Shown: piece after piece, positions 33,981 through 41,960 of the stretch
Layout: each line of letters begins with the position of its first letter
How positions within the stretch are numbered: the stretch's first letter is position 1
NCBI GenBank assembly: GCA_018267095.1
Contig: JAFDZC010000019.1
Location: 62,001 to 126,000 of the forward strand
From: Bacteroidota bacterium
GTDB taxonomy: Bacteria; Bacteroidota; Bacteroidia; Flavobacteriales; Flavobacteriaceae
DNA length: 64,000 bases
Direction of reading: 5' to 3'
Program-made: the position numbers and the translations under genes
Notes under the pieces: model-generated
What the model saw: only the letters and a program-made list of their open reading frames with translations
Database searches by the model: none
What the model was told of the DNA's origin: nothing

Positions 33981-36900
33981 TTAGTTGAGTTTGTAATTCA
34001 GTTGCATTTGATCAAGTTCTTGCAACAATTCTTTGGATATTTTTATTTTGAGTTTTCGGCTCGGCATTGAAAGTTTGGTGACAACTTTAAACTGTTCCGT
34101 TTCTTGCGGCGCAGCATCTTGAATTTCTTCTTCGATGAGCATTTCAGCTTCTGGGTTATCAGGATCATCACCTTCAACACTTACTGCAGAAACTGTAACT
34201 ACAGAAGTTGGTGCAGGTTGTTCGACTTTGTTTTTTACTTTTTCGATCTCAAGCACTTCAAAACTCACTTGATGTTCGCCTTTGTTCGATTGAAAAAGAT
34301 TTCCGAGTAAACCAATCATGTCTTGTTGCAATTCGTGAATATTGAGTTGAATCGATAATTTCTTGGCAAAATTCGGCAAGACATCTGCCAACAATTTTAC
34401 GTCTTGAAATGAAATCCGCGGATCTGATTTTTTTCCGGTTTCGCGGTTGAGCCAGCCTTCACGCACATTAATCTTAAAGAACAAAAACTGATTGTTCACT
34501 AAAAAATGTCTGAACTTGAGATATTCTTCGTCAAAAATCTTGAATTCAAAACTTTCATCGTAGCCTTCTAAATTAAAAATTGCCCAGTCTTTTCCGTTCT
34601 TTCCGGTTCTATATTGTACCCCCGTGACAATGCCTGCAAAGGTTAAGTTCTTACCAATGTAACTCTCAAGATTCTTCAGCTGATTGAGTCGAACCGTGCA
34701 GAAATATCTCATTTCATATTTATAATCATCCAGCGGATGTCCCGAAATATACATGCCCACAACTTCTTTTTCTCGGGCGAGTTTTTCCATAGTTGTCCAA
34801 TCTTCACTGGCAGGAACCACAGGTTCGGGAATTTGCACATCACTGCTTTCTCCGAACAAACTCACTTGTGATGAGTTCTCGTTTTCTTGAAACTTTGAAC
34901 CATAACGCATGGCTTTTTCCAGGAACGTAACGCCATCAGTATCTATGTGAAAGTACTGGGCGCGCAAAACTCCGTCAAACGAATCAAAACCTCCGGCCAA
35001 AGCCAAATTCTCAAAGGTTTTTTTGTTCGCAGCACGCAAGTCTATTCGTTTGGCCAAGTCAAAAATCGACTTGTATTTTCCTTTTTTGCGATTCTCAACA
35101 ATGGTCTCCACAGCATTAAGCCCGACACCTTTCACAGCACCCATGCCAAAGCGAATCGCGTAGTTTTCGTTTACGGTAAACTTATAAAACGACTCATTCA
35201 CATCCGGCCCTAAAACCTGAAGTCCCATGCGTTTGCATTCTTCCATAAAGAACGAGACTTGTTTGATGTCGCTCATGTTGTTTGAGAGCACGGCCGCCAT
35301 ATATTCTGCCGGATAATTGGCCTTGAGATAAGCCGTCTGATAGGCCACCCAAGCATAGCAAGTCGAGTGCGATTTATTGAACGCATACTCGGCAAAGGCT
35401 TCCCAATCCTTCCAGATTTTTTCGAGTTTTTCTTCGGCGTGACCTTTGGCTGCGGCTTGTCCGATGAATTTTGGTTTCATCTTATCGAGTACATCGCGTT
35501 GCTTTTTACCCATCGCCTTTCGCAAAACATCGGCATCACCTTTAGAGAAATCGGCCAGTTTTTGCGACAAAAGCATTACTTGCTCCTGATAAACGGTAAT
35601 TCCGTAGGTGTCTTTGAGCAATTCTTCGCAGGCTTCTAAGTCATATTCAATAGGTTCTTCGCCATTCTTACGACGAATAAAACTCGGAATGTACGCAATC
35701 GGCCCCGGTCGATACAGCGCGTTCATGGCAATCAAATCATTGAACACCGTTGGCTTGAGTTCTTTCATGTATTTCTGCATGCCCGGGCTCTCGTATTGGA
35801 AAATCCCAACCGTTTCTCCCCTCTGAAAAAGCTCGTAGGTTTTGACATCGTCAATCGGAAATTCATCCGGATTGAGCTCAACACCTGTGCGGTATTTAAC
35901 GAGTTTGACCGTATCTTTAATCAAGGTCAACGTTTTGAGTCCCAAGAAGTCCATCTTGAGCAAGCCCGCGCTTTCCACCACTGAGTTGTCAAACTGTGTC
36001 ACAAACAAATCCGAATCTTTGGCCGTTGCCACCGGAACAAAGTTGGTAATATCGCTCGGGGTGATAATTACCCCGCACGCGTGAATTCCGGTGTTGCGCA
36101 AATTGCCTTCGAGCACACGCGCTTGTTGAATGGTTTCACTGCTGAGATTGCCTTCATTAGAAAGTGAAATCAATTCTTTGATGCGATCAAAATCTTCAGG
36201 ACGTAAAACCTTTTTGATTTCGGGTTCTTCTTCTTTAAGAAAACGAGACAAACTCCATTTGGAAGGAATCATCCCCGGCAACAACTTGGCAATTTTATCG
36301 GCTTCAAACAAAGGCAAATCGAGTACGCGCGCGGTATCGCGAATCGCTGATTTGGCTGCCATGGTTCCGTAGGTGATGATTTGCGCCACTTGGGTTGAAC
36401 CGTATTTGTTGATGACGTAATCCATGACTTTACTGCGTCCTTCATCGTCAAAGTCAATATCAATATCGGGCAAAGAAACGCGATCCGGATTCAAGAAACG
36501 CTCAAAAAGCAAATTGTACATCATTGGGTCAATGTTGGTGATGCCCAAACAATAAGCCACCACCGAACCGGCAGCCGATCCACGACCCGGCCCGACCGAA
36601 ACGCCCATACTGCGCGCCGCGGCAATGAAGTCTTGTACAATCAAAAAATATCCGGGATAACCCGAGTTTTCAATAGTAGCCAATTCAAAGTCAATGCGCT
36701 CTTGAATTTCGGGGGTAATTTCGGCATAGCGCCGTTTCGCTCCGGCGTAGGTTAAATGATGCAAATATTTATTTTCACCGCGCTTGCCTCCGTCTTGGTC
36801 ATCTTCGGCCACGCGAAAATCATCGGGAATTTCAAATTTGGGCAACAAAACTTCGCGTGCCAAATTGTACACTTCTGTTTTGTCAATAATTTCAGCAATA

Positions 36901-38531
36901 TTGGTAATCGCTTCAGGCAAATCACCGAAGAGCAATTTCATTTCATCGGCAGACTTGAAATAGTATTCTTGGTTGGGCAAACCGTATCGATAGCCACGTC
37001 CGCGACCTATCGGGGTGTTTTGTTTTTCACCATCGCGCACACAAAGTAAAATATCGTGGGCGTTAGCATCTTCTTTATTGATGTAAAAAGTATTGTTGGT
37101 CGCAACCAATTTAAGCGCGTGTTTTCTGGCTAAGGCAATCAAACCTTCATTGACGCGGTTTTCGTCTTCTTGGTTGTGGCGCATGAGCTCAACATACAAA
37201 TCGTCGCCAAATTGTTGCTTCCACCACAAAAGCGCTTCTTCGGCTTGGTTTTCACCCAAATTGAGCAATTTGTTGGGCACTTCGCCGTAGAGATTTCCGG
37301 TGAGTACCATCAGATCTGATTTATATTGTTCAATGACCGAACGATCAATGCGCGGCACGTAATAAAATCCATCGGTGTAAGCTATCGACGACATTTTGGC
37401 CAAATTGTGATAGCCTTTTTTGTTTTTGGCCAAAAAGACTATTTGGTAACCGTTGTCTTTTCGGGATTTATCGCGGTGGTCGTCGCATACATAAAACTCA
37501 CAACCTACAATCGGTTTGATTACTTGTTCGGTAGGTTCTTCGCCTTTTTCAAGCGCTGCTGAATTTTTGGCTTCGGCCGATTTGTTGTGGTTGAGGATGT
37601 CGCGCACAAAGTGAAAAACACCCATCAAATTGGCGTGATCAGTAATGGCCACTGCGGGCATTTTTTGTTCAATAGCCGCTTTGACCAAAGCCGGAACACT
37701 GATGGTAGATTGCAAAACCGAAAACTGGGTATGGTTGTGCAAATGCGCAAAGGCCGTATCAGCGAGCAATTGTTTGTTTTGCGAAACATCTCTGGGTGTA
37801 ACCGGAGTCGTTGTTGGACCACCCATTTTTTGACGCAAAGCATCTGAGGCTTGTTTTAAGTTGAGATGTTTGAGCCCAACCGCTTCAATCGGGCGCGGGT
37901 TTTTGAGTTTGAATTGCTCAAGATAATCATCAGAAACACCGAGTTCTTTGGTGGTAAATATACCTTGACGAACCAATTCTAAGAAACAACGCGAAGTTGC
38001 CTCAACATCGGCCGTAGCATTGTGCGCTTCAGCGAATGGAACGCCAAACAAATAATCGTGTAATTCTGTGAGTGTGGGCAATTTGAATTTTCCACCGCGG
38101 CCACCAGGCAATTTAAGCAAGTTGGCTGTAACCTCGGTACAAGTGTCTAAGATGGGCATCTCGGCCATCGGCGATGTCACTCCGGCGCGATAAAATTCGC
38201 AGCCCATAATATTGACATCGAAACCGAGGTTTTGCCCGACAATGAATTTAGCTTGAGACAACACCACATTGAAGCGCTCTAAAACATCCATCAAAGGAAC
38301 ACCTTGCGCTTGAGCCAGTTCTGTAGATATTCCGTGCACGCGCTCGGCATCATAAGGAATATTGAAACCTTCAGGTTGAATCAGGTAATCTTCGTGTGAG
38401 AGAATCTTACCGTTTTCGTCGTGGAGCTGCCATGCGATTTGAACGCAACGAGGCCAGTTGTTTACGTCAGAAATTGGTGCGTCCCAACGCTTGGGAAGCC
38501 CCGTGGTTTCGGTGTCAAATATTAAATACAT
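33981..38531 (-). CDS. dnaE: DNA polymerase III alpha subunit with N-terminal exonuclease domain
   Basis: The 1516-residue protein starts with a DEDD proofreading exonuclease (D6 and E8 in LIFDTETTG; HGIS; HNATADVEAT, about 1-190). A PHP domain follows (from about 260, FAHLHNHTQFSVLQS), then the C-family polymerase core with the aspartates in LPDIDIDFDDEGR, the GPGRGSAAGS loop, a helix-hairpin-helix region and an OB fold (LTFAGIVTGVQYRTGKNGK). It replicates the chromosome. The exonuclease-DnaE fusion is known in Bacteroidota, where epsilon activity is thus built in; ordinary DnaE is about 1160 residues. Residues after about 1450 are a variable acidic tail. Confidence 0.93.
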   Translation of the reverse strand: MYLIFDTETTGLPKRWDAPISDVNNWPRCVQIAWQLHDENGKILSHEDYLIQPEGFNIPYDAERVHGISTELAQAQGVPLMDVLERFNVVLSQAKFIVGQNLGFDVNIMGCEFYRAGVTSPMAEMPILDTCTEVTANLLKLPGGRGGKFKLPTLTELHDYLFGVPFAEAHNATADVEATSRCFLELVRQGIFTTKELGVSDDYLEQFKLKNPRPIEAVGLKHLNLKQASDALRQKMGGPTTTPVTPRDVSQNKQLLADTAFAHLHNHTQFSVLQSTISVPALVKAAIEQKMPAVAITDHANLMGVFHFVRDILNHNKSAEAKNSAALEKGEEPTEQVIKPIVGCEFYVCDDHRDKSRKDNGYQIVFLAKNKKGYHNLAKMSSIAYTDGFYYVPRIDRSVIEQYKSDLMVLTGNLYGEVPNKLLNLGENQAEEALLWWKQQFGDDLYVELMRHNQEDENRVNEGLIALARKHALKLVATNNTFYINKEDANAHDILLCVRDGEKQNTPIGRGRGYRYGLPNQEYYFKSADEMKLLFGDLPEAITNIAEIIDKTEVYNLAREVLLPKFEIPDDFRVAEDDQDGGKRGENKYLHHLTYAGAKRRYAEITPEIQERIDFELATIENSGYPGYFLIVQDFIAAARSMGVSVGPGRGSAAGSVVAYCLGITNIDPMMYNLLFERFLNPDRVSLPDIDIDFDDEGRSKVMDYVINKYGSTQVAQIITYGTMAAKSAIRDTARVLDLPLFEADKIAKLLPGMIPSKWSLSRFLKEEEPEIKKVLRPEDFDRIKELISLSNEGNLSSETIQQARVLEGNLRNTGIHACGVIITPSDITNFVPVATAKDSDLFVTQFDNSVVESAGLLKMDFLGLKTLTLIKDTVKLVKYRTGVELNPDEFPIDDVKTYELFQRGETVGIFQYESPGMQKYMKELKPTVFNDLIAMNALYRPGPIAYIPSFIRRKNGEEPIEYDLEACEELLKDTYGITVYQEQVMLLSQKLADFSKGDADVLRKAMGKKQRDVLDKMKPKFIGQAAAKGHAEEKLEKIWKDWEAFAEYAFNKSHSTCYAWVAYQTAYLKANYPAEYMAAVLSNNMSDIKQVSFFMEECKRMGLQVLGPDVNESFYKFTVNENYAIRFGMGAVKGVGLNAVETIVENRKKGKYKSIFDLAKRIDLRAANKKTFENLALAGGFDSFDGVLRAQYFHIDTDGVTFLEKAMRYGSKFQENENSSQVSLFGESSDVQIPEPVVPASEDWTTMEKLAREKEVVGMYISGHPLDDYKYEMRYFCTVRLNQLKNLESYIGKNLTFAGIVTGVQYRTGKNGKDWAIFNLEGYDESFEFKIFDEEYLKFRHFLVNNQFLFFKINVREGWLNRETGKKSDPRISFQDVKLLADVLPNFAKKLSIQLNIHELQQDMIGLLGNLFQSNKGEHQVSFEVLEIEKVKNKVEQPAPTSVVTVSAVSVEGDDPDNPEAEMLIEEEIQDAAPQETEQFKVVTKLSMPSRKLKIKISKELLQELDQMQLNYKLN

Positions 38532-38560
38532 GCAGTGTTGATTTGTTCAAAAACGAACTT

Positions 38561-38568
38561 CAAATTTA
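38561..38568 (-). promoter_or_regulatory. dnaE: -7 promoter element of dnaE
   Basis: TAAATTTG on the minus strand matches TAnnTTTG, 29 bp before the ATG. Confidence 0.55.
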
Positions 38569-38603
38569 GTCGATTCAAACCAAAAAAAACGAGCAAGTTA
38601 TCA

Positions 38604-38647
38604 ACAAAAAGCCCGATTAATTGACCATTTCAACTATTTCGGGCTTT
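38604..38647 (-). terminator. Terminator of the RRM gene
   Basis: AAGCCCGA/TCGGGCTT is a perfect 8-bp stem with a 22-nt loop and five T on the minus strand. Confidence 0.75.
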
Positions 38648-38668
38648 GAGATTTTTAGGTTTAATACA

Positions 38669-38917
38669 CTAAGAATTTTTGGCAACAGAAGGGTTTACAA
38701 CTATCGAACGTCCTTGAACCGTTGCGCCATTAAGCTCAGCAATAGCCTGTGTAGCTTGTTCTTCGTTAGGCATTTCGACAAAACCAAATCCTTTGCTTCT
38801 GCCAGTGATTTTATCGGTAACGATTCGAACCGAATCAACGGTTCCGAAGGCTTCAAACGAAGCGCGCAAATCTGATTCTTGAATGCTAAACGGAAGGCTG
38901 GCGACAAAGATGTTCAT
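38669..38917 (-). CDS. RRM-type RNA-binding protein
   Basis: The 82-residue protein is a single RNA recognition motif with RNP2 (NIFVASLP) and RNP1 (SKGFGFVEM), including the two aromatic residues that stack on RNA bases, and a short basic tail. Small proteins of this type are abundant in Bacteroidota, which mostly lack Hfq, and have been proposed as global RNA binders. It has its own strong promoter and terminator. Confidence 0.92.
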   Translation of the reverse strand: MNIFVASLPFSIQESDLRASFEAFGTVDSVRIVTDKITGRSKGFGFVEMPNEEQATQAIAELNGATVQGRSIVVNPSVAKNS

Positions 38918-38944
38918 ATGAAATTCTATTTGGTTTTATTTAAA

Positions 38945-38952
38945 CAAAGATA
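38945..38952 (-). promoter_or_regulatory. -7 promoter element of the RRM gene
   Basis: TATCTTTG on the minus strand, 27 bp before the ATG, with TTTTG 14 bp further upstream. Confidence 0.65.
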
Positions 38953-38986
38953 GTCGATTTTGCTCGCAAAACCTGAATTACAAGCA

Positions 38987-39012
38987 TAAAAAAACCACCC
39001 TTTAAGGATGGT
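38987..39012 (-). terminator. Terminator of the DUF6252-type gene
   Basis: ACCATCCTTAAAGGGTGGT on the minus strand folds with one mismatch and ends in seven T. Confidence 0.65.
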
Positions 39013-39037
39013 ATCATATTTCATTATTTTGACATTA

Positions 39038-39535
39038 TTACGGATTGATTGGAACTCTATAAAAAACGCCATTTTGAAAATAAACTTCTTTTTGCGCTAG
39101 CGACTCAGGATCTGTATTGACTGCTTTGAATCTAAAAGTTCCCGAAATAGTGCCACCATTATATTGCGAAACAACTACTTCGCCGTCACCAACTCCGATG
39201 GCAGTTTCATAAGTGTACAAATTAGTGTTGTCTGTTAAAGTATAAATGGCTTTACGCGTTAAACTGGTTCCTAATGGATAAGTCACAAAAGTTGCTGGGT
39301 TTTTGGGATCAATGGGTGTGGAAGGCGCAGGAATTTTGATAGCAACTGTTTCGTTGAGCGTAGAAGCTTGAATGGTAAGTTTATTGCCGATCTCCAACGT
39401 CGCCTTTACATTTCCTCCTTGCCAAAAACCGTTGTCTTTATCTCCCTGAAATACCGCGTAATTATTGACCTTAATATCTTCTCCGCAAGACACCATCGAG
39501 GCAATTATGGTGAATAAAAAAAGAAATTTTTTCAT
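39038..39535 (-). CDS. DUF6252-type small lipoprotein
   Basis: The 165-residue protein has a lipoprotein signal (ASMVSC, Cys17) and a compact beta-rich body. The end (YNGGTISGTFRFKAVN, then a variable loop and YFQNGVFYRVPI) is the DUF6252 pattern also seen in the longer lipoprotein at 16 kb. No function is known. It is a single gene with its own terminator. Confidence 0.78.
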   Translation of the reverse strand: MKKFLFLFTIIASMVSCGEDIKVNNYAVFQGDKDNGFWQGGNVKATLEIGNKLTIQASTLNETVAIKIPAPSTPIDPKNPATFVTYPLGTSLTRKAIYTLTDNTNLYTYETAIGVGDGEVVVSQYNGGTISGTFRFKAVNTDPESLAQKEVYFQNGVFYRVPINP

Positions 39536-39694
39536 TATTGATTTTGAATTTTGAAAAACAAAAATAGCTTTTTAAGTTATATAACCGACTTTTATTTTAA
39601 AAAAATAACATACCCATACAAATCGAGACAAACCAGCCTCATTTTAAGCCAAATAAAAAAACGCAAAACCGTTAGATTTATTGAATATTAATTT

Positions 39695-39702
39695 TATCTT
39701 TG
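39695..39702 (+). promoter_or_regulatory. Promoter element of rpsP-rimM
   Basis: TATCTTTG followed by CGCCC, 50 bp before the rpsP ATG. This is the strongest -7 form in the window, fitting a ribosomal operon. Confidence 0.75.
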
Positions 39703-39752
39703 CGCCCTCAATTAACCGAGGTCGAGTACCTCAATTTTAATCATTTAAGATT

Positions 39753-40346
39753 ATGTCAGTAAAAATTAGATTACAAAGACACGGTAAAAAAGGAAAACCT
39801 TTTTACTGGGTAGTAGCGGCTGATTCCCGCTCAAAAAGAGATGGTAAATACCTTGAAAAATTAGGAACTTACAATCCAAACACCAACCCTGCCACCATCG
39901 ATTTGAATTTGGACAGCGCAGTACAATGGCTACACAACGGTGCTCAGCCAACTGATACTGCCCGAGCTATCCTTTCTTACAAAGGTGCTTTGCTCAAACA
40001 CCACTTGGACGGAGGCGTTCGCAAAGGTGCTTTGACACAAGAGCAAGCAGATGCTAAATTGGCGGCTTGGTTAGAGGCTAAAGTAGCTAAAGTGGATGCT
40101 AAAAAAGACGGTTTGTCTAAAGCAAAAGCAGATGCTAAAGCCAAAGCATTGAAAGCTGAAAAAGAAGTAAATGAAAAACGCGCCAATGCTGCTGTTGAAG
40201 CTGCCGCTGCTGCTGTAGCCGAAGAGGCTGCCGAGGAAGCTGCTGTTGAAGCAGTTGCTGAAGAAGCTGCCGAAGTAGTTGCCGAAGAAACTGCAACTGA
40301 AGAAGCACCTGCAACTGAAGAAACTTCTGAAGAAGCTGAAGCTTAA
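39753..40346 (+). CDS. rpsP: 30S ribosomal protein S16 with long Ala/Glu tail
   Basis: The first 85 residues are a normal S16 (VKIRLQRHGKKGKPFYWVVAADSR in pattern). The protein continues to 197 residues with a Lys/Ala-rich helix (about 85-150) and an Ala/Glu-rich acidic tail (about 150-197, EEAAEEAAVEAVAEEAAE). Typical S16 has 80-90 residues; extended forms are known in Bacteroidota. rimM begins 14 bp downstream, the common order in bacteria. Confidence 0.95.
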   Translation: MSVKIRLQRHGKKGKPFYWVVAADSRSKRDGKYLEKLGTYNPNTNPATIDLNLDSAVQWLHNGAQPTDTARAILSYKGALLKHHLDGGVRKGALTQEQADAKLAAWLEAKVAKVDAKKDGLSKAKADAKAKALKAEKEVNEKRANAAVEAAAAAVAEEAAEEAAVEAVAEEAAEVVAEETATEEAPATEETSEEAEA

Positions 40347-40360
40347 TTATTGCTGCGATA

Positions 40361-40885
40361 ATGCGTAAAGAAGATTGTTTCTATTTAGGTAAAATCGCTA
40401 AAAAATTCAGTTTCAAAGGCGAAGTCTTAATCTACTTAGATACCGACGAGCCCGAGCTATACGAAAACATGGAATCAGTGTTTGTTGAATGCAACAACCA
40501 TCTGGTTCCATTTTTTATTGAACAAAGTTTGCTGCATAAAAACGACCTGTTGCGCGTACGTTTTGAAGACGTAAAAACCGAGCAAGAGGCCGATGAACTC
40601 GTGGGCAGTTCGGTGTATTTGCCGCTCAAAATGTTGCCCAAACTCACCGGCAACAAATTCTATTTTCACGAAGTCATTGGCTTTAGCGTTACCGACCAAA
40701 GACTCGGAAAAGTGGGCACAATCAAAAAAATCCTCGACAACACCGCCCAACCGCTTTTTGAAATCGAGCACGAAGGCCGCGAAATCCTGATTCCGATGGT
40801 GGATCACTTCATCATTAAGGTAGATCGCGCCCAGAAAAACATTACGCTCAATGTTCCAGAAGGACTTATTGAGATGTATCTTTAG
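40361..40885 (+). CDS. rimM: 16S rRNA processing protein RimM
   Basis: The 174-residue protein has the RimM N-terminal barrel (CFYLGKIAKKFSFKGEVLIYLDTDEPE) and a C-terminal PRC-barrel (GFSVTDQRLGKVGTIKKIL, ILIPMVDHFI). It assists maturation of the 30S head and binds S19. Gene order rpsP-rimM supports the call. Confidence 0.94.
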   Translation: MRKEDCFYLGKIAKKFSFKGEVLIYLDTDEPELYENMESVFVECNNHLVPFFIEQSLLHKNDLLRVRFEDVKTEQEADELVGSSVYLPLKMLPKLTGNKFYFHEVIGFSVTDQRLGKVGTIKKILDNTAQPLFEIEHEGREILIPMVDHFIIKVDRAQKNITLNVPEGLIEMYL

Positions 40886-40913
40886 GAGACGGTAAGATTT
40901 TTGGATTTTTAGA

Positions 40914-40985
40914 AGCCGGGAACCTGCTGTACGCTGTAGTCCTCGCTGCGCTGCGGGCTGCCGCTTCCATCAGGGCTAGGCTGTT
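40914..40985 (-). repeat. Dispersed intergenic palindromic repeat, copy 3
   Basis: On the minus strand it reads CAGCCTAGCCCTGATGGAAG, CGGCAGCCCGCAGCGCAGCG, AGGACTACAGCGTACAGC. Flanks agree with copies 1, 2 and 5; the centre here shares AGCGCAGCGAGGACT with copy 4 in the opposite sense of orientation. Confidence 0.7.
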
Positions 40986-41147
40986 TACTAAATAGAATCA
41001 TTTTGTTTTTTTAACAAACTATATAAAGATACCTGAAGTCCACTGGACTTCCTCCTCTTAATATCACCCGAGGCGCAGCCGAACTGAGCGAAGCTAAATC
41101 ATCAGGGCTAGAGTTGGCAGTTAACTGAAAAATTTAACTTCCAGACG

Positions 41148-41231
41148 AGCCCGCGTGAGGGATCGCAGCAGTAAGCCCGCAGCGCAGCGAGGACTTATCG
41201 CGTAGAGCCCGACCCGCAGGGGCACGCCCAA
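41148..41231 (+). repeat. Dispersed intergenic palindromic repeat, copy 4
   Basis: The copy reads GAGGGATCGCAGCAGTAAGC, centre CCGCAGCGCAGCGAGG, then ACTTATCGCGTAGAGCCC and the tail GACCCGCAGGGGCACGCCC. The tail matches the copy at 54.7 kb. It ends about 12 bp before the trmN6 start. Confidence 0.68.
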
Positions 41232-41243
41232 ACAATAAAAACC

Positions 41244-41960
41244 ATGAGTACTTTCCAGTTCAAAAAATTTTCTGTCAACCAAGATCGATGCGCCATGAAG
41301 GTGGGCACCGACGGTGTTTTGTTGGGCGCTTGGACACCGCTCAATCATGACCCATACAGCATTCTCGACATTGGCACCGGCACCGGACTCATCGCACTCA
41401 TGTTGGCCCAACGCTGCGATGCCGAGCAGGTTGACGCGCTAGAAATTGATGCCGACGCTTTTGAGCAAGCAGTTGATAATTTTGAACAATCGCCTTGGAA
41501 CGACCGCTTGTTTTGCTTTCATGCCTCGCTCGACGATTTCATGGACGATTTGCAAGACGAAGAATATGACTTGATTGTTTCGAATCCGCCGTTTTATACC
41601 GAACAAGTTTCATCGGGCAATGCTGCTCGTGACCTAGCACGCCAAAACGCATCGCTGCCATTTGAAGATTTGTGCGAAGCTGCGGGTATTTTGCTGTCTG
41701 ATATCGGGGTTTTAGCGGTGATTATTCCGTTTAAAGAAGAAGAAAAGTTTTTGCAATTAGCCGCCGAAAATGAGCTTTATCCGTATAAAATAACACGCGT
41801 CAAAGGAACGCCTGAATCTGAAGTAAAACGCAGTCTGCTCGCTTTGCGCCGCGATGCACAGAAAACGCCCGAGGTTGACGAGCTTGTTTTAGAAATCCGC
41901 AGGCAGCTATATACCAATGAATATATACAGCTGACCCGGGATTTCCTTCTCAAACATTAA
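41244..41960 (+). CDS. tRNA1(Val) adenine-37 N6-methyltransferase-like protein
   Basis: The 238-residue protein has the SAM loop LDIGTGTGLIAL (42-52), acidic E/D after it (ALEID) and the catalytic NPPF motif (residues 114-117) of N6-adenine methyltransferases. The N-terminal FKKFSVNQDRCAMKVGTDGVLLGAW is the signature of the TrmN6/YfiC branch, which methylates A37 of tRNA1(Val). Its stop codon directly abuts the stop of fibre 3 on the other strand, with no terminator between. Confidence 0.87.
   Translation: MSTFQFKKFSVNQDRCAMKVGTDGVLLGAWTPLNHDPYSILDIGTGTGLIALMLAQRCDAEQVDALEIDADAFEQAVDNFEQSPWNDRLFCFHASLDDFMDDLQDEEYDLIVSNPPFYTEQVSSGNAARDLARQNASLPFEDLCEAAGILLSDIGVLAVIIPFKEEEKFLQLAAENELYPYKITRVKGTPESEVKRSLLALRRDAQKTPEVDELVLEIRRQLYTNEYIQLTRDFLLKH

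Larger units (their letters stand above)
40886..41243. other. 358-bp intergenic region made of hairpins and repeat copies
   Basis: This gap between rimM and trmN6 holds no gene. It contains repeat copy 3, a perfect palindrome GAAGTCC-ACT-GGACTTC (41035-41051), a short AT-rich stretch with TTTGTTTTTTTAACAAA, and repeat copy 4. No promoter for trmN6 was recognised inside it. Confidence 0.7.
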
